Of a stretch of DNA of 17,895 nt, positions 8,853 to 13,873 are shown one piece after another. This DNA comes from Actinomycetota bacterium (lineage in GTDB: Bacteria > Actinomycetota > Actinomycetes > Nanopelagicales > Nanopelagicaceae), in the NCBI GenBank assembly GCA_002737595.1, contig NSHZ01000028.1, forward strand, positions 1 through 17,895. The letters are read 5' to 3'. A model generated the notes under the pieces. The model saw only the letters and a program-made list of their open reading frames with translations, was not told the origin of the DNA and searched no databases. A program made the position numbers and the translations under genes. Position 1 is the stretch's first letter; the number at the start of each line of letters is the position of its first letter.

Positions 8853-9961
8853 GTGTGCAATATGTGGTCGCATTAAAGGACGCAAGCGTAGAAGAGGTGG
8901 TCCTCGAAACATGCTTCGAAATGGGGTGGCAATTGCGTGATCGAGCCTCCTCTTATGCCGATGGTTTACGGTCGGCTACTCGATTCGGGGTCACTTACTT
9001 CATCACTGATCTACTACTCACTCCGGGAGATGTCACCGAAATAAATGGACTAAAAATCGTAAGCATTGCCCATCAAGGAGAGCAGCGATCGCTATATACG
9101 CCACCTTTTCATCGTAATTATGTGCAGGTCGCCTACTCAGATCACAGGCAATTAAAAAATGGTTTATTAGCGTTGCAGAGCAAGGAAGGTCAAGGAAAGT
9201 GCATTGGCATTACGAGCGTGTCGCCTAATCTGGGCAGAACCATGACAAGTATTCATCTCTTAGCCGAAATGGTGAGTGTGGGAAGCGCCATCTCACTCGG
9301 TGCTCTTGATCCCGCAGATGTCGGAGCTCATCGCCTTCTTGATGTGGCGAGCAACGTCTCACACATTGATGGAGGGCCCTGGGAGGAGCGCGAAGTATTC
9401 CAAGGCGCGCACCTACTCAAATACCGCGATGGGCATCCGGCTGACCTCTGCGATGATCTACGCGGAGCCTTCACTTTTAACCTGATTGATCTTGGTCCCA
9501 GTTGTACATTTCATCCGAATGAGAAACGCACGCGCTCCCGTCGATACTTTGAGGGCATTGACGCTGTCGACTCCTTGCTGTTGCTGTTGGACGACTCAGC
9601 TAAAGGGGTAATGCAAGCATTTGACTTACTTCACTTAATTCAAGAGCGCGTCTCGAACACCGCCGTTCATTTCTGTTTCAGTAGAAGTTCGGGGAAGAGC
9701 GCCAATCTACAACTCCTGCGATCACGAGGATTCTCACCGCAGACTATTCCTGATGCGGTCAAAGAGATGGCTGATGTGGAAAGTGGTAAGGGGTTGGTGG
9801 GGGAGCGCCATCGACGTTCGCCATATCGGGATGCCATCCTGATGATTAGCGAATCGCTACAACAAGATTTTCTAGAGCAAATTGAGATACATTCGGGCGA
9901 TGCGCGCACTAATCGTGGACTGGGGCGGAGTTCTCACAAACGCTCTTCGCGAACCCTTTGA
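8849..9961 (+). CDS. CpaE/MinD-like protein with degenerate P-loop
   Basis: This 370-residue protein starts at an ATG overlapping the upstream stop. The layout is that of CpaE: an N-terminal receiver-like part (about 1-85), then a MinD/ParA-type fold from about residue 115. The region expected to hold the deviant Walker A (KGGxGKT) reads SPNLGRT (125-131). Both the signature and the catalytic lysine positions are replaced, so ATP hydrolysis is doubtful. A Walker-B-like FNLIDLGPS follows (Asp214). CpaE normally localises Tad pilus assembly; partnership with the adjacent CpaB-like protein is probable but no other pilus gene is present. The basic C-terminal tail (about 19 residues) lies in the 62-bp overlap with the HAD gene and may be a late extension. 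Confidence 0.65.
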   Translation: MSVQYVVALKDASVEEVVLETCFEMGWQLRDRASSYADGLRSATRFGVTYFITDLLLTPGDVTEINGLKIVSIAHQGEQRSLYTPPFHRNYVQVAYSDHRQLKNGLLALQSKEGQGKCIGITSVSPNLGRTMTSIHLLAEMVSVGSAISLGALDPADVGAHRLLDVASNVSHIDGGPWEEREVFQGAHLLKYRDGHPADLCDDLRGAFTFNLIDLGPSCTFHPNEKRTRSRRYFEGIDAVDSLLLLLDDSAKGVMQAFDLLHLIQERVSNTAVHFCFSRSSGKSANLQLLRSRGFSPQTIPDAVKEMADVESGKGLVGERHRRSPYRDAILMISESLQQDFLEQIEIHSGDARTNRGLGRSSHKRSSRTL

Positions 9962-10532
9962 AAGATGGGCCGAAGATGAGGGCGTGGACCATGACCACTA
10001 CCTCAGTGTTCTGAAAGATCTCCTGGGGCAGAACACTTACGATGCGCTCAATCCGATTCATGCGTTGGAACGTGGAGAGGTATCGAATCCCGATTTTGAA
10101 AAGATGCTAGGCGCCAAACTCAAACGAGTAGATGGTAAACCGCTCGATTCAGTTGGCATGTTAGAGCGCATGTTTTCCTACATCGAACATGCACCGAATA
10201 TGAACGCTGTGGTGCGCAGGGCCCGCGAGAAGGGGATCGCGACTGCACTCCTCTCCAATTCCTGGGGAAACACGTATCCGCGAGATCTTTGGGATGGCAT
10301 GTTTGATCACGTGGTTGTCTCCGGGGAAGTGGGAATGCGTAAGCCAGAGGCGGAAATCTTTCAATATACGCTCGGTTTGCTCCAGGTGGAGCCATCGGAG
10401 GCGGTCTTTGTGGATGATCTAGTGAAGAATATTGAAGGGGCTCGAGCTGTAGGGCTGGTGGCTGTTCATCACCGCGAATATGAGAGCACGCTACTGGAGC
10501 TCGAGGCCCTCTTTGGTTGCTCGCTCACCTAG
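9900..10532 (+). CDS. HAD-superfamily (subfamily IA-like) phosphatase
   Basis: This 210-residue cytosolic haloacid-dehalogenase-type hydrolase has all four HAD motifs. Motif I is VDWGGVLT with nucleophile Asp7; the usual second Asp is Gly, as in the common 'DFGGVL' subgroup. Motif II is LLSNSWG. Motif III lysine lies in GMRKPEAEIFQ. Motif IV is VFVDDLVKNIEGA. The cap is the helical insertion between motifs I and II. The substrate is a small phosphorylated metabolite or haloacid, not predictable from sequence. ATG 9900 was chosen because motif I begins three residues later; a TTG at 9882 would add six residues. It overlaps the CpaE-like gene by 62 bp in another frame and is followed after 15 bp by the DUF6912 gene. 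Confidence 0.88.
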   Translation: MRALIVDWGGVLTNALREPFERWAEDEGVDHDHYLSVLKDLLGQNTYDALNPIHALERGEVSNPDFEKMLGAKLKRVDGKPLDSVGMLERMFSYIEHAPNMNAVVRRAREKGIATALLSNSWGNTYPRDLWDGMFDHVVVSGEVGMRKPEAEIFQYTLGLLQVEPSEAVFVDDLVKNIEGARAVGLVAVHHREYESTLLELEALFGCSLT

Positions 10533-10547
10533 TGAGAGAATGGTCCC

Positions 10548-11042
10548 ATGCGGATCTACATCCCAAGCACCTTTGCTCTCGCCACGGAGTGGCTGGCTAT
10601 AGGTACTTTCTCGGTCGGTCGCGCTTATGCAGTCACTGAGGCACTTGCCGAATGGTATGAGCAAGGCGATGAAGAAGAGCTTGAGCACGTGGCAGCAAGT
10701 ATTGCGGGCAAGGAGTCCCTCTTCCTCATCTCTCAAGAAGGAACAGACGCCACATTTCGCCGCGTCGTCTTAGCTTTTGATGTGCCCAAATCTTTCGTAG
10801 GCGATGAGGTGGAGCCTCGGGGTGGGATTGCGATCAATGGCATGCTCACTTTTACGGAGTTGCAATCTGCATTGATCGATGGAGATGAGGCGCTTGTAGA
10901 TGTGAGGAGTGCAGCCACACTCCTCGATCGGGCTGCTGCTGGTGATGGTGAAGCACAATTTGTAGTAAGCGAAGTTGAAGGGCATGAATTGCTTTGGTTT
11001 GGACCCACCGAAATTGAATTTGTTTTGCAAGTGGATAAGTAG
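10548..11042 (+). CDS. DUF6912-like protein
   Basis: This 164-residue protein has no catalytic motif, signal peptide or membrane helix. It begins MRIYIPSTFALATEWL and continues AYAVTEALAEWYEQGDEEELEHVA, which resembles the actinobacterial DUF6912 family (typical start MRVYIPAT, then a YAVTPAL-type segment and an acidic EGDEEELE stretch). A middle strand-rich segment (RRVVLAFDVP) follows, then a variable acidic C-terminus. The function is unknown. It sits 15 bp after the HAD gene, and its TAG at 11040-11042 is directly followed by the ATG of the PdtaS-like kinase, so the three genes probably form one transcript. The family name is from memory of the motif pattern and should be treated as moderately sure. 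Confidence 0.65.
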   Translation: MRIYIPSTFALATEWLAIGTFSVGRAYAVTEALAEWYEQGDEEELEHVAASIAGKESLFLISQEGTDATFRRVVLAFDVPKSFVGDEVEPRGGIAINGMLTFTELQSALIDGDEALVDVRSAATLLDRAAAGDGEAQFVVSEVEGHELLWFGPTEIEFVLQVDK

Positions 11043-12512
11043 ATGCCCACGTTAGATGAGTTAGTCGGTGGAGAATCTGCGCTCACCGCGGAAGATCTGA
11101 TCACCCTCCATACTCTGATTGCTGATTGGCAACTTTTAGCAGATCTCTCCTTTGCGGATTTGCTTTTATGGGTGCCATTACGTGCAGACGCCAATAGTTG
11201 GCCATCAGGGCACATGGTGGTTGCGCAGATGCGCCCAACCACCGGTCCGACCGTTCTCCCCACTGATCTCGTCGGCACACAAGCCGCCTGGGGAACACGT
11301 ACCGATCTTGATGGCGCACTCAGTGAAGAGAAGATTGTGCGATCACGCGCAGCAGTAGCTCGAGATGGCTTCTCGATGCGCGATGAAGTTATTCCAGTCC
11401 GTCACAACGATCGTGTGATTGCACTGGTGAGTCGTCACACGAATGCCAACAATCAGCGCGCTGCCGGGCGCCTCGAAGAGATCTATCTGGAATCCAGCAA
11501 CGATCTTGCCGAAATGATGGTTGAAGGTCTCTATCCGATTGCAAATGCCACCGGGAATGTACGTGTGGGTGATGGACTGATCCGTATAGATGCACAGGGA
11601 AAAGTGAGTTTTGCTAGCCCTAACGCGCTTTCGGCACTTCGCAGATTTGGTATTCAATCAAGTATTGAGGATCAAGATCTCGGAGTTGTCGTTACGGAGG
11701 CTTTGAAGTTTGGTGCTCGTACGCCGGTTGATGAATCACTCATTCCGCTCTTTCAAGGAAGATCACATCGCGAGACGGAGATTGAACGCCGTGGTTCCAT
11801 TCTCGATGTGCGAGTGATATCCCTTTCCAGAGAGCACCAAAAATTGGGGGCGCTTGTCCTGCTTCACGACGTCAGTGAGATTCGACGAAGAGAACGCGAA
11901 CTCCTCAGCAAAGATGTCACCATTCGGGAAATTCATCATCGGGTAAAGAACAATCTTCAAACAGTCTCGGCACTTCTCCGTTTGCAGGCGCGTCGATTAG
12001 AAGATCCTGCCGGTCGGGCCGCTCTCAATGAGGCGGTGCGCCGAGTGGCTGCAATTGCCGTGGTACACGAGACACTTTCAAATGGTGCAGAAACAGATGA
12101 GAACGTAGATATAGATCTCATTATCGATCGCCTTATGGCTCTAGTCGTAGATGTCTCTCCTACGAGCGAGCGTATCTCCGTCGTACGGGCAGGCAACGCT
12201 GGACATTTGCCACCGCACCGCGCCACCCCGCTTGCCATGGTACTTGCTGAACTCTTCCAAAATGCTTTGGAGCATGGCCTTGCTTCAAGTGGAGAGACAT
12301 TGACGGTGACCGTGACCAGAGGAGCGAATGCACTGGAGATTAAGGTTTCTGATGATGGCGCTGGCTTGCCGGCAGATTTTGATCTTGCATCTTCGACGCA
12401 TTTGGGATTGCAAATCGTGAAGACGCTTACCGAGAATGAATTACAAGGATCGATTTCGCTGAAAGAGAGATCAGGTTCTGGAACAGATGCGCTGCTGCGC
12501 ATTCCTCTCTAA
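11043..12512 (+). CDS. pdtaS: PdtaS-like sensor histidine kinase (HisKA_2 type)
   Basis: This 489-residue soluble kinase has no membrane helices. Domain order is an N-terminal GAF-like sensor (about 1-170), a PAS-like domain (about 175-285), a HisKA_2 phosphoacceptor EIHHRVKNNLQT with His298/His299, and a HATPase_c domain. The last has an N-box ELFQNALEHG (403-412), a G1 box VSDDGAGLP and a GLQIVKTL box. This matches M. tuberculosis PdtaS (Rv3220c), which phosphorylates the antiterminator PdtaR and has been linked to cyclic-di-GMP and metal/nitric-oxide sensing. No PdtaR-type response regulator is in the window, as in mycobacteria where it is unlinked. The ATG directly follows the DUF6912 stop. 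The gene is convergent with the DUF305 remnant and next to whiB1, the same neighbour as in mycobacteria. Confidence 0.92.
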   Translation: MPTLDELVGGESALTAEDLITLHTLIADWQLLADLSFADLLLWVPLRADANSWPSGHMVVAQMRPTTGPTVLPTDLVGTQAAWGTRTDLDGALSEEKIVRSRAAVARDGFSMRDEVIPVRHNDRVIALVSRHTNANNQRAAGRLEEIYLESSNDLAEMMVEGLYPIANATGNVRVGDGLIRIDAQGKVSFASPNALSALRRFGIQSSIEDQDLGVVVTEALKFGARTPVDESLIPLFQGRSHRETEIERRGSILDVRVISLSREHQKLGALVLLHDVSEIRRRERELLSKDVTIREIHHRVKNNLQTVSALLRLQARRLEDPAGRAALNEAVRRVAAIAVVHETLSNGAETDENVDIDLIIDRLMALVVDVSPTSERISVVRAGNAGHLPPHRATPLAMVLAELFQNALEHGLASSGETLTVTVTRGANALEIKVSDDGAGLPADFDLASSTHLGLQIVKTLTENELQGSISLKERSGSGTDALLRIPL

Positions 12513-13188
12513 ATTCGCGAGAGCATATCTTTCATCAAAGTGATTTAGGCAGTTTGCTAGGTTACAATATTCTCACCCAAGGTCGTTACTTCTGGATTAG
12601 CGCTGTCCTTTATCATCAAAGTCATATGGATGGCCCCTTCGTGGTGGGCGATCATCCCGTTGAGGAAGAGCGTGCCAAAAGTTTTATTGGTGGCGTTCTT
12701 TAAGGTGGTCACTTCTGAATCGGAGAGCATGCCACCCATGCTGCTGCCCATCGAATGCCCCATGTCTAGTGAAGAATTCGACTTTTGAGCCAACCCTTTA
12801 TTTGAAGAATCTCAGGAGCTTGTGCGTTGCGGATATTTTTGGCGAGTGTGAGCACTTCGGGATTGGTGCTAGTAAGTAGCGCGAAATTAGACATCTGAAT
12901 TGCTTGCTCATGATGCGAAATCATCATTTGTGCAAACATGATGTCGTTACCTTGGAACCCAGATGCCCTACCGGAACCGGTAGTGTCCACACCCATGTCG
13001 CTATTGCGACTCATATTGTGGGACTCTCCACTGCCATGTTTACTGTGGGACTCTCCACTGCCATGTTTACTGTGGGACTCTGTATTGTCATTTTGCCGCA
13101 AACGCTGGTCAACGAGTAGTGCACCGACGAGAATCAACAATATGGCAATGATGATAAATAACGTGCTGGTCTTCTTATCAAGATTGAT
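12509..13188 (-). pseudogene. DUF305 protein, decayed gene
   Basis: The remnant reads as a hydrophobic anchor (FIIIAILLILVGALLV), a Ser/His-rich linker, a first DUF305 repeat (DIMFAQMMISHHEQAIQMS ... NPEVLTLAKNI) and a second (LFLNGMIAHHEGAIHMT ... NPEVTTLGENIVT). It is broken in several ways. The two repeats lie in different frames (pieces 13140-12766 and 12793-12557), with the shift near 12776-12792 after GWLKS. The tail IVT-stop-QTA-stop-ITLMKDMLSRI shows TAG (12560-12558) and TAA (12548-12546) inside an otherwise family-like C-terminus ending at 12509. No ATG, GTG or TTG lies in frame before the anchor. DUF305 proteins are ferritin-like, often copper-linked and exported or membrane-bound. 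A truncated single-repeat product from TTG 13140 cannot be excluded, but its start would lie inside the anchor. Confidence 0.8.
13018..13081 (-). repeat. 27-bp tandem repeat, about 2.4 copies
   Basis: Two perfect 27-base units (13018-13044 and 13045-13071) plus ten bases of a third (13072-13081) lie inside the DUF305 remnant. Each encodes the nine-residue unit ESHSKHGSG on the minus strand, extending a His/Ser-rich linker that could bind metal. Perfect identity of the units indicates a recent duplication by slippage. Confidence 0.9.
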
Positions 13189-13268
13189 TTATACTAGCGC
13201 AACCCTTCGCTCGGAGATAAATGACTAGTTCAAGTCTGCCAAATAAATCTGTGAGACGATTGAAAAGA

Positions 13269-13520
13269 TTATGCGGTGCGTGCGCGATTACGTGCAGCGC
13301 GGCGCTTCAGCGCGCGGCGTTCATCTTCTGAAAGTCCGCCCCAGACGCCGGCATCTTGTCCGCTCTCCAAAGCCCATTGCAGGCAGGGAGCTTGCACGGG
13401 GCAACGAGCACAGACAGCTTTTGCTTCTTCGATTTGGGCTAAGGCAGGACCGGTATTGCCGATCGGAAAAAAGAGCTCAGGATCTTCATCCCGGCAAGCC
13501 GAATCGTGTCGCCAATCCAT
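13269..13520 (-). CDS. whiB1: WhiB1-type iron-sulfur transcriptional regulator
   Basis: This 83-residue Wbl protein starts MDWRHDSACRDEDPELFFP. The four cluster cysteines are C9, C37, C40 and C46 (the last three as CX2CX5C). The GVWGG turn (58-62) and a basic C-terminal DNA-binding tail (RRALKRRAARNRAR) follow. These are the hallmarks of WhiB1, a [4Fe-4S] protein that reacts with nitric oxide, binds the primary sigma factor and is essential in M. tuberculosis. The ATG at 13520 is preferred over the in-frame TTG at 13526, because family members start MDWRH. Position beside the PdtaS-like kinase matches Rv3219/Rv3220c. The upstream region contains an extended -10, a 9-bp dyad, a short ORF and a hairpin, so expression is probably controlled. 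Confidence 0.95.
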   Translation of the reverse strand: MDWRHDSACRDEDPELFFPIGNTGPALAQIEEAKAVCARCPVQAPCLQWALESGQDAGVWGGLSEDERRALKRRAARNRARTA

Positions 13521-13539
13521 CGCCAATCGCCCACTATCT

Positions 13540-13554
13540 GGCGCTCATAGCGCC
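13540..13554 (-). promoter_or_regulatory. Short hairpin in the whiB1 leader
   Basis: GGCGCT (13540-13545) and AGCGCC (13549-13554) form a GC-rich 6-bp perfect stem with a 3-base loop, 20 bases upstream of the whiB1 ATG in the transcribed strand. The stop codon of the candidate leader ORF (13547-13545) falls inside it. The stem is seen directly; its role is unknown. Confidence 0.45.
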
Positions 13555-13616
13555 GCTACTCGTCGATCCCACATGGTGGTGGTCATCTCACAAACCCCAT
13601 AGCAGCAACTCTCCAT
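13545..13616 (-). CDS. Candidate leader peptide (uORF) upstream of whiB1
   Basis: A 23-residue ORF, MESCCYGVCEMTTTMWDRRV then AAL, runs from ATG 13616 to TGA 13545 in the whiB1 leader. It contains three cysteines in its first nine residues and ends inside the GC-rich hairpin at 13540-13554, 24 bases before the whiB1 start. The predicted promoter would start transcription about five bases before its ATG, making it almost leaderless. It has no properly spaced Shine-Dalgarno. It may be chance; there is no homology evidence. Confidence 0.25.
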   Translation of the reverse strand: MESCCYGVCEMTTTMWDRRVAAL

Positions 13617-13636
13617 TCCTATGGGGTATTAAATCA
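13594..13636 (-). promoter_or_regulatory. whiB1: Putative whiB1 promoter with 9-bp dyad
   Basis: On the minus strand, TGA followed by TTTAAT (13636-13628) is an extended -10 element (TGnTATAAT, one mismatch in the hexamer), with no good -35. Transcription would start near 13621, leaving a leader of about 100 bases. A perfect inverted repeat, ACCCCATAG (13594-13602) and CTATGGGGT (13619-13627), lies just downstream of the -10 with a 16-base gap. That position suits a repressor operator. The elements are seen directly; function is inferred. Confidence 0.45.
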
Positions 13637-13873
13637 TCGGCGAACTTATGGCGCACGGTTAAGTGCGGGGAAGGTGCGTCTCAGACTAGGTAAGTGTCGG
13701 GCATTCGGTGGATGCATTCAAGGGTAACGGGATGATTCGCCGGCTTTTCTAGGGTGATTCTGATCTCTCAATGAGATTGAAACGGGCATTTAGGGTATTT
13801 CGCGAAAGGTTGGTGAGATTTCTTTGGGCGCGTGCGACGCCAAGCTGTCGGTGGGAGGCGGTCTACTTGGCTC
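13637..13873. other. Upstream region between whiB1 promoter and adnA
   Basis: The gene-free stretch from whiB1 to adnA runs from 13521 to 13873, about 353 bases. The half nearest whiB1 holds the leader elements listed separately. In 13637-13873 I see only a weak 5-bp hairpin (ATCTC/GAGAT near 13758-13772) without a T-run. A TCTACT hexamer (13862-13867) is spaced to give a leaderless adnA transcript, but it lacks a convincing -35. No RNA gene or conserved ORF is visible. Confidence 0.4.

Noticed and set aside
12766..12793. Programmed ribosomal frameshift joining the two DUF305 pieces
   Set aside because: The only A-run (CAAAAG) is not a standard slippery heptamer in the zero frame. Two further nonsense codons downstream and the missing start point to decay.
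12968..12983. CTACCGG-AA-CCGGTAG palindrome as a regulatory site
   Set aside because: It lies inside the coding part of the DUF305 remnant, encoding a Thr/Gly/Ser linker; no promoter or gene start is nearby.
13018..13081. CRISPR-like repeat array
   Set aside because: The 27-base units are directly adjacent with no spacers and translate as an in-frame peptide repeat.
12904..13228. Plus-strand ORFs across the DUF305 remnant
   Set aside because: The opposite strand carries clear DUF305 HHE motifs; the plus-strand frames are open because of the tandem repeat.
13271..13693. Plus-strand open frames (13271-13693, 13276-13602) opposite whiB1
   Set aside because: They are arginine-rich shadows antisense to the clear whiB1 gene, with no family signature.
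13758..13772. Rho-independent terminator at the ATCTC/GAGAT hairpin
   Set aside because: The stem is only 5 bp, AT-rich, lacks a T-run, and no gene ends there.
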